From an uncultured Pelagibacteraceae bacterium (GTDB taxonomy: Bacteria > Pseudomonadota > Alphaproteobacteria > Pelagibacterales > Pelagibacteraceae), in assembly GCA_902572005.1 (NCBI GenBank), contig CACGEC010000003.1, positions 1 to 57,183 of the forward strand: a DNA stretch of 57,183 nucleotides, written 5' to 3'. Under the pieces are notes generated by a model, which worked only from the letters and a program-made list of their open reading frames with translations, had not been told where the DNA came from and made no database searches. A program made the translations under genes and the position numbers. Below, piece by piece: positions 1 through 7,459 of this stretch (position 1 is the first letter of the stretch; every line of letters begins with the position of its first letter).

Positions 1-456
1 AGGTACCCACGATAATTTTGAAATTTTATTATTTATTCTAATACATGCTTCTTCCTTATCACCTTTATCGAGTTTACTATCCATCATTTTCTCAAAATCT
101 TTTATTGGAGCTGTTAAAATTGAGGAGTCTCTAATTTCCTGAGAAAATTTTTCAAACAGATCAACACTTTTTTTTGAAATCTCTGCATCAGGGCCTAGAA
201 GTAACACATAGGGTGTTTTTATTTTTTTTAATCCAAAATTATTCCCCCCTCCAAATCCTAAATTATATTTTGTGAAAAAAACATTCACATTTTTAAATTT
301 TTTAAGTTTCTTCTTTAAAACAAAGTTCTTGTTGTTCTCTATAATAATAATTTTATAATTATTACATAAATTTTTAATTGTTTTAGTTGATACGTAGCCG
401 TTAATTGTAACAATTAGAATCGTAGTTTTTCTTGAAATTTTAGATTTTTTAATCAC
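1..456 (-). CDS. Family 2 glycosyltransferase, N-terminal part (runs off left edge)
   Basis: An open frame of 152 codons on the minus strand runs off the left edge, so the C-terminus is missing. It reads as a GT-A fold nucleotide-sugar transferase. A hydrophobic beta-strand (TILIVTINGY) opens it, an asparagine/glycine loop (GFGGGNN) follows, and then TPYVLLLGPDAE, which resembles the nucleotide-binding strand ending in a metal-binding acidic residue in rhamnosyltransferase-like GT2 enzymes. The best start is a GTG at 454-456, which overlaps the stop of the upstream CoA-binding gene by four bases (GTGA), suggesting translational coupling. Family-level call only; sugar and acceptor cannot be told. 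Confidence 0.65.
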   Translation of the reverse strand, partial: MIKKSKISRKTTILIVTINGYVSTKTIKNLCNNYKIIIIENNKNFVLKKKLKKFKNVNVFFTKYNLGFGGGNNFGLKKIKTPYVLLLGPDAEISKKSVDLFEKFSQEIRDSSILTAPIKDFEKMMDSKLDKGDKEEACIRINNKISKLSWVP

Positions 457-890
457 TTATTTATTAAAACTGGAAATGCTTGTCTTATTTTCAAAAAATG
501 TGTCTGATACTCCATTTTTGTACACTTATCTTCTACATATTCTATTTTATTTTTTTCAACAATATTTTTTGCCTCTTTACTTTTAATTCCTAATTGCAAC
601 CATAAAACTTTTGCTCCAATTTTAACTGTATCTTTTGCAATTTCTAAAGCTTCAGTAGATGGTCTAAAAACATCAACAATATCAACTTGATCTTTAATGT
701 CTGTAATTTTTTCAAAGACTTCTTCACCCAAAATTTTTTGACCTTTTGCTTTAGGGTTGACAGGAAAAACTTTAAACCCATACTTTTGCATATATTTCAT
801 TACAATAGTTGACGCTTTAGTTGGGTCATTACTAACTCCAATCATTGCAATTTTTTTATTTTTTGAAAGAATTTCTTTTATATCGCTCAT
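453..890 (-). CDS. CoA-binding domain protein (YccU-like)
   Basis: A 145-residue single-domain Rossmann protein of the CoA-binding family (CoA_binding_2 type). The N-terminus carries the nucleotide-binding loop IGVSNDPTKAS, followed by VNPKAKGQKILGEEVF and VDIVDVFRPS, and an ending LWLQLGIKSKEA typical of this family, in which it binds CoA in the manner of the succinyl-CoA synthetase alpha N-domain. No catalytic domain is attached, and the physiological role of the stand-alone form is not established. It sits between a small membrane protein (one-base overlap) and a glycosyltransferase (four-base overlap), so it is part of the minus-strand operon that begins with the Rieske oxygenase. Confidence 0.8.
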   Translation of the reverse strand: MSDIKEILSKNKKIAMIGVSNDPTKASTIVMKYMQKYGFKVFPVNPKAKGQKILGEEVFEKITDIKDQVDIVDVFRPSTEALEIAKDTVKIGAKVLWLQLGIKSKEAKNIVEKNKIEYVEDKCTKMEYQTHFLKIRQAFPVLINK

Positions 891-1075
891 TAATTTTTCA
901 TAATTTCTTTTTCACAGAATATTTTTGCCTCTTCTATGGTCATTGGTTTATCTAATTTTTGACTACCAGCAACACATGCGTCTATAGCTCTTTTAAAATT
1001 ATGATCCCTAAATGTTAAAATAAAATAAAGTCCTAAAATTATTAAAATAATAGTTATAATATTTTTTATTTTCAT
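890..1075 (-). CDS. Small single-pass membrane protein
   Basis: A 61-residue protein with one strongly hydrophobic N-terminal helix (about residues 4-22, ending LYFILTF) and a short polar tail containing two cysteines (CVAGSQ and FCEKEI). It could be a signal anchor with the tail outside the cytoplasm, where the cysteines might pair. I do not recognise a family. Reality is supported by placement: its ATG overlaps the stop of the crotonase gene as ATGA, and its own end touches the start of the CoA-binding protein gene. Confidence 0.6.
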   Translation of the reverse strand: MKIKNIITIILIILGLYFILTFRDHNFKRAIDACVAGSQKLDKPMTIEEAKIFCEKEIMKN

Positions 1076-1845
1076 TTATTTTTCCATTTTGGTTTTCTTT
1101 TTTCTAAAAAAGCGGAAATTCCCTCTTTTGCATCCATTGCCATCATATTAAGTGTCATCATCTTGCTAGTGTAAGCATATGCTTTCTTCAATGGCATCTC
1201 TAATTGTTTATAAAAAGCTTGCTTTCCGATTTTTATTGTAAGATTAGATTTTGAAGCAATCTTTTTAGCCACTTTAAGAACCTCACTATTTAATTTAGAT
1301 TTTGAAAAATAATCATTAATTAATCCAATTTCTTTTGCATAATTTGCTTTAATTGGATCTCCACTTAACAACATTTTCATCATAGGTTTTCTATTAATTT
1401 TTCTACTCACAGCAACCATTGGAGTACTACAAAATAAACCTATATTTACTCCTGGAGTAGCAAACAAAGCATCATTTGTACTATATGCTAAATCACAACT
1501 TGCAACTAATTGACATCCAGCGGCATAAGCAGCACCATGGACTTTTGCAATTACTGGTTTTCTTCCTTCCACAATCTGAAGCATTAATTTTGAGCAAAGA
1601 TTAAATAATTTTTGATACTTATTTCTTACTTTCAAATTTTTGACTTCTTTGAGATTGTGTCCAGCACTAAAACCTTTACCTGATCCTTCAAGAATAATTA
1701 CTTTTGTTTTTTTATCTTTATCAAGTTTTTTAAAAACTTTAATTAAATCATTTAAATTTTTAAATGATAATGAGTTATATGTTTTAGGCTCATTAATTGT
1801 GATAATAGATATTCCATCTGATAAATTTTTAACTTTTATATTCAT
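1072..1845 (-). CDS. Enoyl-CoA hydratase/isomerase family protein, ECHDC3-like
   Basis: A 257-residue crotonase-fold protein with the oxyanion-hole segment GSGKGFSAGHNL near residues 54-64 and GAAYAAGCQLVASCD near 104-118. In canonical enoyl-CoA hydratases two glutamates do the acid-base chemistry. Here the equivalent positions are Gln112 (GCQLV) and Gly132 (TPGVN). That pattern, with NIGLFCSTP following, matches the ECHDC3 subgroup, whose reaction is poorly defined. It probably binds an acyl-CoA but is unlikely to be a normal hydratase. The gene lies in the minus-strand operon between a nucleotidyltransferase and a small membrane protein. Confidence 0.8.
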   Translation of the reverse strand: MNIKVKNLSDGISIITINEPKTYNSLSFKNLNDLIKVFKKLDKDKKTKVIILEGSGKGFSAGHNLKEVKNLKVRNKYQKLFNLCSKLMLQIVEGRKPVIAKVHGAAYAAGCQLVASCDLAYSTNDALFATPGVNIGLFCSTPMVAVSRKINRKPMMKMLLSGDPIKANYAKEIGLINDYFSKSKLNSEVLKVAKKIASKSNLTIKIGKQAFYKQLEMPLKKAYAYTSKMMTLNMMAMDAKEGISAFLEKRKPKWKNK

Positions 1846-1853
1846 TAAAAATT

Positions 1854-2228
1854 CTATTTAATCTTTCCTTCTTCTCTCATTTTGGCTCTAATCTTAGTAG
1901 CTGAAATTTTTTGTATTTCTTCAGATAATACAATCTCTTCAATTTTATAACCAACACCCCTGCCATAACATATATTTGTTATATTGGGTACTAACATGAT
2001 CTTAAATCTTCCCTCGAATTCTGGATTTAGTTTATCTTCGATATTTTTTTTTACTGTTTCAAAATCAAAAGGATTGTCATCAACTCCTTGAACGTCTCTA
2101 ATCTGAATACAAACTTGACCTGTTTTTTTTATAATTTCTTTGAACAAAGTATAATGACCATCATGAAATGGTTGCCATCTTCCTAACATTTGTGCAGTTG
2201 GTTTTTTATTATCCCATTCGTAAGCCAT
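1854..2228 (-). CDS. Cytidylyltransferase-like nucleotidyltransferase
   Basis: A 124-residue enzyme of the HIGH-type nucleotidyltransferase superfamily (NMNAT, PPAT, CTP-transferases). The first motif is GRWQPFHDGH (residues 16-25), a version of GxFxPxHxGH, and the second is ISATKIRAKMR near the C-terminus, matching ISSTxIR. These motifs bind NTP phosphates and catalyse transfer of a nucleotidyl group to a phosphate or phosphonate-like acceptor with release of pyrophosphate. The acceptor is unknown. Its ATG overlaps the stop of the upstream kinase gene by one base (TAATG), so the two enzymes probably act in sequence: phosphorylation, then nucleotidyl activation. Confidence 0.75.
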   Translation of the reverse strand: MAYEWDNKKPTAQMLGRWQPFHDGHYTLFKEIIKKTGQVCIQIRDVQGVDDNPFDFETVKKNIEDKLNPEFEGRFKIMLVPNITNICYGRGVGYKIEEIVLSEEIQKISATKIRAKMREEGKIK

Positions 2229-2635
2229 TATATTATCTCCTTATATATTTTTAGTGCCCAGTTTTTAGCATCTTGAGTAGTAACATGATAGTCATACTTA
2301 TCTGGTTTAACAAACATCTTATTAGTATCATCAAATCTTCCTTCTTTTATTGTATCTACCCAAATTATATAATCAGCAGGAAATAAACTTCTCGCTTCAG
2401 GTGTTGGACAAATAAAGTCTGCAACTATATAACTTCCATCTTGTTTCATCTTAATGGCAAAGTCAGCCATTCTTTTTGATTGTCTTTTTCTTCCTTCTTC
2501 AGAAAAATCCCAGTCATTAGCTTCTTTTCTAACTTCATCTGCATTTAATCTTTTTGCTTTTAACATTGGAGCTAGCTCATTTGCTAAGGTTGTTTTACCA
2601 GATCCAGGTAATCCCATAATCAAAATAATCTTCAT
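2228..2635 (-). CDS. P-loop kinase related to adenylylsulfate kinase (CysC-like)
   Basis: A 135-residue P-loop kinase. Walker A is GLPGSGKTT (residues 8-16), followed by LNADEVR, VADFICPTPEAR and VDTIKEGRF, an arrangement resembling APS kinase (CysC) and its relatives. It is shorter than normal CysC (about 200 residues), and no sulfate adenylyltransferase genes lie nearby, so sulfate activation is not the likely role. The start overlaps the stop of the Rieske oxygenase gene (ATGA), and its stop overlaps the nucleotidyltransferase start. CysC-like kinases coupled to nucleotidyltransferases are known in other pathways that build activated phosphate or phosphoramidate groups. The substrate here is unknown. 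Confidence 0.7.
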   Translation of the reverse strand: MKIILIMGLPGSGKTTLANELAPMLKAKRLNADEVRKEANDWDFSEEGRKRQSKRMADFAIKMKQDGSYIVADFICPTPEARSLFPADYIIWVDTIKEGRFDDTNKMFVKPDKYDYHVTTQDAKNWALKIYKEII

Positions 2636-3846
2636 ATTAAACTATTTGCTACCCACTTATGAAATTGATGAGTAGGTTGATCCATTATAGGTGAAAAATT
2701 TCCACCATTGTAAACTGGAGAGTTTCTTCCTTCTTGCATTCCTTCAATTGCATTTATGTCCTCTAGCATAACATCTTTCCAAAATCTTGCATTTTCCTTT
2801 CTTAATTCTTTTAATTCATCTCCATTCGCACTTTCATTCCCAATATAATACATTTGCATATGTTCTTTTGTTTTATTCATTGCTAAAGGTTCTAACCAAA
2901 AAACATAAAAGTGATCTATATGTAAACCTATCATAACATTTGGGAAAAGAGCAATATACTCAGAATTTTTTAACATACCTTTATCCCAATTAGAAAAAGT
3001 ATTAAATGTTTTATTTCCTTTCATGGGTTGTTCATATTTTTTACTTCCCTGCCCTGCAAATCTATTTGGCAAACCTTGAATATGATAATGATCATTGATA
3101 TTGGAAACTTTATTTAATTCTGGATGAATTGTTGGTAAATGATAACTTTCACAATAATTTTCAATTGCAAATTTCCAATTACATTTTACGTCTAAATTAA
3201 AATAACCATAATCATTTGAATGAACTAAAGATTTATAATCTTTTTTATTTATAAACTTAGACCATCTATTTTCTAAAGGTTGAATGTATTCATCAAATTC
3301 AATTTCATTTGAATTAATATTTACAAAAATTATATCCATCCAAACTTTAGTTTTAACCTCTTTTAAGTTACTTTTTGTCTTGTCAAAATTTTCTGACTGA
3401 TGATTGTTCAAACCACCAATGTGTGGTGTTGCCATAAGCTTACCATTAAAATCATAGGACCAAGAATGATAAGGGCATCTAATCACATTTTTTAAGGTGC
3501 ATTGTTTATCTAAAAGTTTATAACCTCTGTGACTACAAACATTATGGAATACTCGTATCTTCATGTCTTTACCCCTTACCAAGATCATTGGAATCCCGAG
3601 TAGATTGTAGGGTTTAGCATCTCCAGGATTGGGAATGGAGCTTGCAACCCCAATCACAGTCCACTTATTAAAAAAAACCTTCTCTCTTTCGTGAGCTAAA
3701 TAATCATTATTTGTGTAACACTCATTTGGAAGTCCATTTGCCAATTCTATTGGCTTATCGACATTATGGAGTTTATCAATATTTAATATTTTAGACAGGG
3801 GTAAATTTTTAAGATTTTGGTCCACAAAAAAAATTATCATGGGCAT
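2632..3846 (-). CDS. Rieske non-heme iron oxygenase, alpha-subunit type
   Basis: Counted from the ATG at 3844-3846 the protein has 404 residues. A second ATG lies two codons later. The frame stays open upstream to 4038, but that extension overlaps the divergent MetF-like gene and has no homologous look, so I reject it. The Rieske [2Fe-2S] ligands are C104-x-H106 and C124-x2-H127 (CSH and CPYH). The mononuclear iron site is ENYCESYH236-x4-H241 with an acidic ligand in the later LEDINAIEG segment. This architecture matches oxygenases such as GbcA (glycine betaine), choline monooxygenase and CntA (carnitine), all of which demethylate or hydroxylate quaternary amines. A reductase partner is not encoded nearby. 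First gene of the minus-strand operon. Confidence 0.88.
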   Translation of the reverse strand: MPMIIFFVDQNLKNLPLSKILNIDKLHNVDKPIELANGLPNECYTNNDYLAHEREKVFFNKWTVIGVASSIPNPGDAKPYNLLGIPMILVRGKDMKIRVFHNVCSHRGYKLLDKQCTLKNVIRCPYHSWSYDFNGKLMATPHIGGLNNHQSENFDKTKSNLKEVKTKVWMDIIFVNINSNEIEFDEYIQPLENRWSKFINKKDYKSLVHSNDYGYFNLDVKCNWKFAIENYCESYHLPTIHPELNKVSNINDHYHIQGLPNRFAGQGSKKYEQPMKGNKTFNTFSNWDKGMLKNSEYIALFPNVMIGLHIDHFYVFWLEPLAMNKTKEHMQMYYIGNESANGDELKELRKENARFWKDVMLEDINAIEGMQEGRNSPVYNGGNFSPIMDQPTHQFHKWVANSLI

Positions 3847-3879
3847 TTTTTTTGGCAACAAATTTCGCCACACCTTTAA

Positions 3880-4653
3880 GTGAATTTCTTTGACAGGGAT
3901 ATCAAAAAATATAATGATCTGAATATGAAATTTTCTTTGGAAATAGGCCCTCAAACTGATCTTGAAACTGTGCCAAAGGTAAGCGATGTTTATATTACTA
4001 TGCTTCCTGGAGGCGATTATAAAGAGACCGCACAACAAGCAGTTGAGTTAGTTAAAAAAGGTTTTAATCCAGTGCCTCACTTTCCTGCAAGGTCAATGCA
4101 AGATGAAAATCAACTTAAAGATTACGTTTCTAGATGCAAAGATGGAGGTGTTAAACAGGTTTTGGTAATTGGTGGTGGTAGAGAACCAATGGGAAAATTT
4201 GATAGCTCCTTCCAGCTTTTAGAGACTGGTTATTTTGAGAATATGACAATAGGAATTGCTGGACACCCAGAGGGAAGTCCTGATATATCCGACTCAGATT
4301 TAGAAAAAGCTATGATAGATAAAAAGCCTTATGCTGATTATATAGTAACTCAATGGTTATTAGATCCCCAGCCTATTATAGATTTTATCTCTAAACAAAG
4401 CGTGCCAGTGCATGTGGGAATTACTGGACCTCTAAAAATATCTAGCTTAATTAAATTTGCTAATATTGTTGGAGCAAAAAATTCCCTTAACTTTCTTAAA
4501 TCTAATTTTAGTAAGGCGTTAGATTTATTGAAACCTAAAGACCCTAATGATTTAATTGGGAAAGTTAAATCGCGAACTGATTTCTTCCACATTTATACAT
4601 TCGGCGGCTTGAAGGAAACTAACAAGTGGTTGAAGGAGAATGGTTATGTCTAA
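3880..4653 (+). CDS. Methylenetetrahydrofolate reductase-family protein (MetF-like)
   Basis: A 257-residue TIM-barrel protein resembling MetF. Family features are FSLEIGP (cf. the FEFFPP segment that opens MetF), NPVPHFPARS (residues about 65-74), VLVIGGGREP, and IGIAGHPEGSP, where His and Glu match the MetF folate and flavin pocket. MetF enzymes interconvert 5,10-methylene-THF and 5-methyl-THF. The first possible start is GTG at 3880; an ATG at 3925 (MKFSLE) is an alternative, and neither has a clear ribosome site. The stop overlaps the start region of the DmdA-like methyltransferase gene, so the pair likely works together, oxidising methyl-THF that the methyltransferase makes. Confidence 0.8.
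   Translation: MNFFDRDIKKYNDLNMKFSLEIGPQTDLETVPKVSDVYITMLPGGDYKETAQQAVELVKKGFNPVPHFPARSMQDENQLKDYVSRCKDGGVKQVLVIGGGREPMGKFDSSFQLLETGYFENMTIGIAGHPEGSPDISDSDLEKAMIDKKPYADYIVTQWLLDPQPIIDFISKQSVPVHVGITGPLKISSLIKFANIVGAKNSLNFLKSNFSKALDLLKPKDPNDLIGKVKSRTDFFHIYTFGGLKETNKWLKENGYV
4633..4638 (+). promoter_or_regulatory. Ribosome binding site choosing ATG 4646
   Basis: AAGGAG lies inside the end of the MetF-like gene. It is one base from the ATG at 4640, which is too close, and seven bases from the ATG at 4646, which is ideal. The methyltransferase therefore most likely begins MSKEFDY rather than MVMSKEF. Confidence 0.7.
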
Positions 4654-6004
4654 AGAATTTGACTATACTAAACTAAAACATGTAACTTCAGTAGATCAAT
4701 CTGATCGTGAAGTTCCATACAATTTAAGACAAAGTGGGCCAACAAAAGTTGAGATGTTAATTTCAACAAGGGTAAGAAAATCACCTTATTGGCATTTATC
4801 AATGCAAGCAGGTTGTTGGAGAGCGACTGTTTATAATCGAATTTATCATCCAAGGGGTTATGTAAAACCTGAGGATGGTGGTGCAATGGTTGAGTATGAT
4901 GCAATCGTAAATCACGTTACAATGTGGAATGTTGCTGTTGAGAGACAAATAAGAGTTAAAGGTCCAGACGCAGAAAAATTTACTGATTATGTAATCACTA
5001 GAGATGCAACCAAAATTTCTCCTATGAGAGCAAGATATGTAATTTTATGTAATGCATATGGTGGAGTTTTAAATGATCCAATTCTTTTAAGAATTTCAAA
5101 AGATGAATTTTGGTTTTCTTTATCCGACTCTGATATAGGTATGTATCTCCAAGGTGTTAATGCTGATGGCAGATTTGATTGCACTATTGAAGAAATTGAT
5201 GCTTGTCCGGTACAAATTCAAGGTCCTAAATCAAAAGCGTTGATGAAAGATCTGCTTGGTGATCAAGTTGATTTAGATAACATGCCTTTTTATGGTTTAG
5301 CAGAAGTTAAAGTTGCTGGAAGGAGTTGTGTTATTTCTCAATCAGGTTTTTCTGGTGAAGCTGGTTATGAAATATATTTAAGAAATGCAACTTTATACGC
5401 TGATGATATGTGGAATGCAGTTTTAGAAGCAGGTAAAAAACACAAACTAATGGTTATTGCTCCTGCTCACCATAGAAGAATTCAAGCTGGTATTCTTTCA
5501 TGGGGACAAGACATGGATATGCAACATAATCCTTATCAATGTAATTTAGGTTATCAAGTTTCTTTATCCGGTAAGGGTGAATGGAATAAAAAATCTGACT
5601 ATGTTGGTAAAGCAGCTTTAGAAAAAATGGGTGCAGAAATTAAGGCAGGAAAAAAACCTTATAAACTTCAATTAGTTGGTCTTGAATTAGGAGGTAAACC
5701 AATTGAAGATTATGCGCCTGATTTTTGGTTGATTTCAAACGAGGGAGGTGGAGACCCAGTTGGTTTCATTACATCACCTTGGTATCATCCTGAGAAAAAA
5801 ACTAATATTGCCATGGGATATGTACCTTTTGATGGAACATTAAACTCAAATGGATTTCCAAAAGGTAAGGTTGGAACAAAGTATAAAGTTCATTTACCTG
5901 AAAAATACTCAGATAAAGCAGGTACTCCTGTAGATGCTGTAGTGGTAGATATTCCATTTAAAGAGTCTTTCAACGCAAATACTAGGGAAGTTGTAAAAGG
6001 CTAA
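4646..6004 (+). CDS. THF-dependent methyltransferase of the GcvT/DmdA family
   Basis: A 452-residue GcvT-fold protein. It shares with DMSP demethylase (DmdA) the segments WNVAVERQIRVKGPDA, GVLNDPILLR, FWFSLSDSD, VQIQGPKS and SGFSGEAGYEIY, and the late block RRIQAGILSWGQDMD. It is longer than typical DmdA (about 370 residues), with an extra N-terminal segment and a longer C-terminal domain, so it may be a DmdA-like paralog acting on another S-, N- or O-methyl compound; LigM-type O-demethylases have comparable length. The product would be 5-methyl-THF, fitting the overlapping MetF-like gene upstream and the divergent Rieske oxygenase. A clear terminator follows. Confidence 0.8.
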   Translation: MSKEFDYTKLKHVTSVDQSDREVPYNLRQSGPTKVEMLISTRVRKSPYWHLSMQAGCWRATVYNRIYHPRGYVKPEDGGAMVEYDAIVNHVTMWNVAVERQIRVKGPDAEKFTDYVITRDATKISPMRARYVILCNAYGGVLNDPILLRISKDEFWFSLSDSDIGMYLQGVNADGRFDCTIEEIDACPVQIQGPKSKALMKDLLGDQVDLDNMPFYGLAEVKVAGRSCVISQSGFSGEAGYEIYLRNATLYADDMWNAVLEAGKKHKLMVIAPAHHRRIQAGILSWGQDMDMQHNPYQCNLGYQVSLSGKGEWNKKSDYVGKAALEKMGAEIKAGKKPYKLQLVGLELGGKPIEDYAPDFWLISNEGGGDPVGFITSPWYHPEKKTNIAMGYVPFDGTLNSNGFPKGKVGTKYKVHLPEKYSDKAGTPVDAVVVDIPFKESFNANTREVVKG

Positions 6005-6013
6005 TTTTTTTTA

Positions 6014-6044
6014 AAGGGGGAGTTCACTCCCCCTTAAATTTTTT
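6014..6044 (+). terminator. Rho-independent terminator
   Basis: The arm AAGGGGGAGT pairs perfectly with ACTCCCCCTT across a two-base TC centre, followed by AAATTTTTT. It begins ten bases after the stop of the DmdA-like gene and ends that transcript. Such a G/C-rich stem stands out in this AT-rich DNA. Confidence 0.9.
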
Positions 6045-6045
6045 A

Positions 6046-6156
6046 ATGACTAAAGGTTTCTTAATTGCAATTTGCATTATAATTGCTATTGCTTTAATAC
6101 TCTTTCCATTAATTGTTTCTTATAAAGAGCAAAAAAATAAAAAAGATGATAGCTGA
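6046..6156 (+). CDS. Tiny membrane protein (36 residues)
   Basis: A 36-residue frame starting at the ATG just after the terminator. It has a single hydrophobic helix (about residues 4-25, rich in Ile, Leu and Ala), followed by a positively charged tail (YKEQKNKKDDS). I do not recognise it. Its stop overlaps the first eleven bases of the next gene (ATGATAGCTGA), a typical coupled arrangement, which is the main argument that it is real. Confidence 0.45.
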   Translation: MTKGFLIAICIIIAIALILFPLIVSYKEQKNKKDDS

Positions 6157-6688
6157 ATTTCTAAATATTGTTTTTAAATCTATCAAATTAGATAAATCTC
6201 TTTACGGCGATAATAAAAATTTCGGTGAAGCGTCAATATATTTTGCTGGATTGATCATGATTTTGGATGGAATGGCTGGGGCTGTTGCGGCTAATACAAT
6301 AATGAAAACTGCTGTTGCAATGTCTGGGCTAACTGCAATTATAACTTGGTTTATTTGGGCAATATTTATTTTTGTTATAGGAGTAAAACTATTTCCTGAT
6401 AAACAAACAAAAGTCCCTTTCAAGAAAGTTTTAACTGCAGTTGGATTTGCTCATGCACCAGGTTTATTAAGGTTTTTTGCAATCACACCAGATCTAATGA
6501 TACCTATAATATTTTTAACACAATTTTGGATTTTTGCAGCCTTGATTATATCAACAAAACAAATCTTAAATTTAAAGTCAAATTTAAAATCTTTTGGTAT
6601 CGTATTTTTATCTTTTTTAATAATAGCTTTTTTATCTATATCTTTTGTAATGAGCAGAATGGATGCGATGCCTATAAATCATATTTAG
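6146..6688 (+). CDS. Yip1-family integral membrane protein
   Basis: A 180-residue protein with about five hydrophobic helices and the general look of the Yip1 domain (YIP1 family) common in small alphaproteobacterial genomes: an amphipathic N-terminus, a helix with GLIMILDGMAGA, then TWFIWAIFIFVIGVKLF, VGFAHAPGLLRF and two further C-terminal helices. The start is the ATG at 6146 rather than an earlier in-frame TTG-type start at 6113, because the ATG overlaps the upstream stop. The function of bacterial Yip1 proteins is not established. Its last four bases overlap the stop of the converging small CxxC gene. Confidence 0.65.
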   Translation: MIAEFLNIVFKSIKLDKSLYGDNKNFGEASIYFAGLIMILDGMAGAVAANTIMKTAVAMSGLTAIITWFIWAIFIFVIGVKLFPDKQTKVPFKKVLTAVGFAHAPGLLRFFAITPDLMIPIIFLTQFWIFAALIISTKQILNLKSNLKSFGIVFLSFLIIAFLSISFVMSRMDAMPINHI

Positions 6689-6846
6689 ATCGGAAATATA
6701 GTCTTCGATACCCTGCATGATTTGCAAATTTTAAAACCAGTAAGTATTAGATTTTGAGAAACACTTTCATCCTCTTTTTTACATTCATCGCAAATATCAT
6801 CTAAATCTTTCAAATCTTTTTCTTTAATATCATTATCTTCAATCAT
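6685..6846 (-). CDS. Small two-CxxC (zinc-ribbon-like) protein
   Basis: A 53-residue frame. It has an acidic N-terminus (IEDNDIKEKDLKDLDD), then CDEC and, twenty residues later, CKSC, the spacing of a small zinc ribbon or rubredoxin-like knuckle. The ATG at 6844-6846 overlaps the last eight bases of the DUF3726 gene (ATG then TGA), so translation is probably coupled. Its stop overlaps the converging Yip1 gene by four bases. Tight packing on both sides plus the paired CxxC motifs argue for a real gene. Function unknown; a metal-binding helper for the dipeptidase/DUF3726 operon is only a guess. Confidence 0.6.
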   Translation of the reverse strand: MIEDNDIKEKDLKDLDDICDECKKEDESVSQNLILTGFKICKSCRVSKTIFPI

Positions 6847-7450
6847 TGTCTGTTAGTCCAGCACCAGCAGCTCCTTGTTTTAAACTTTCAGTTTCTTCTA
6901 CAAATGTGTTTTCCGATAATTTATATAGAGACTTCCATTCTTTTTCTGTAAAATTATCTTTATTTTCTAAAAAAACAATCTCAGTTTTTTTAGCTAAAAG
7001 TGGAAATTTTTTTAAGGACAAGTTTGATAAAATATTTACATTAAAATTTAATAAGAAAGTATTTTTTTCAAACTTAAATAATATTTTTTTTCCAATTACA
7101 TCTGAACTCCTACTTAAAAATGGTAAAAGCAATATTGGGTAAGATACTTTATGAAAAGTAATTTTTTTAAATTTCTCAAGTGTTTTAATTTGATCTAAAA
7201 TTCTTATACCTAAGTTTATTGGACAAAAAGAGTATTTATTGGATTTATTTTTTTTTTTTAAAATTGATAAATTTTCAAAATTTTTTTTATTTATTAATTT
7301 AAAGTATTGATTTAAATTCTTAATCCCAGGAAAGCCAAATAATTCAAGCAATCTAATACCTTTTGCTATTTCTTCTGAATCGCCCCAAGAAAACCCTACT
7401 GCTCTACTAGCTCTTTTTGTTACTGTCTCAATTTCACTCAAAGATTTCAT
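6839..7450 (-). CDS. DUF3726 family protein
   Basis: A 203-residue protein whose first 40 residues (SLSEIETVTKRASRAVG, then WGDSEEIAKGIRLLELFG) match the start of DUF3726, a family of marine and rhizobial alphaproteobacteria. The remainder is Lys/Phe-rich with no recognisable catalytic motif. It lies nine bases downstream of the 551-residue orphan and overlaps the 53-residue CxxC gene. In related bacteria I recall this family beside amidohydrolase or dipeptidase genes of betaine and opine catabolism, consistent with the M19 dipeptidase here. No activity can be assigned. Confidence 0.65.
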   Translation of the reverse strand: MKSLSEIETVTKRASRAVGFSWGDSEEIAKGIRLLELFGFPGIKNLNQYFKLINKKNFENLSILKKKNKSNKYSFCPINLGIRILDQIKTLEKFKKITFHKVSYPILLLPFLSRSSDVIGKKILFKFEKNTFLLNFNVNILSNLSLKKFPLLAKKTEIVFLENKDNFTEKEWKSLYKLSENTFVEETESLKQGAAGAGLTDND

Positions 7451-7459
7451 AAATTGATT

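Noticed and set aside
3847..4038. Upstream extension of the Rieske frame
   Set aside because: It runs antisense through the MetF-like gene and gives a basic, low-complexity segment with no family match. The ATG at 3846 gives a normal N-terminus.
4350..4904. Two minus-strand frames opposite the MetF-like and DmdA-like genes
   Set aside because: Both lie fully inside confident genes and have codon use unlike neighbours.
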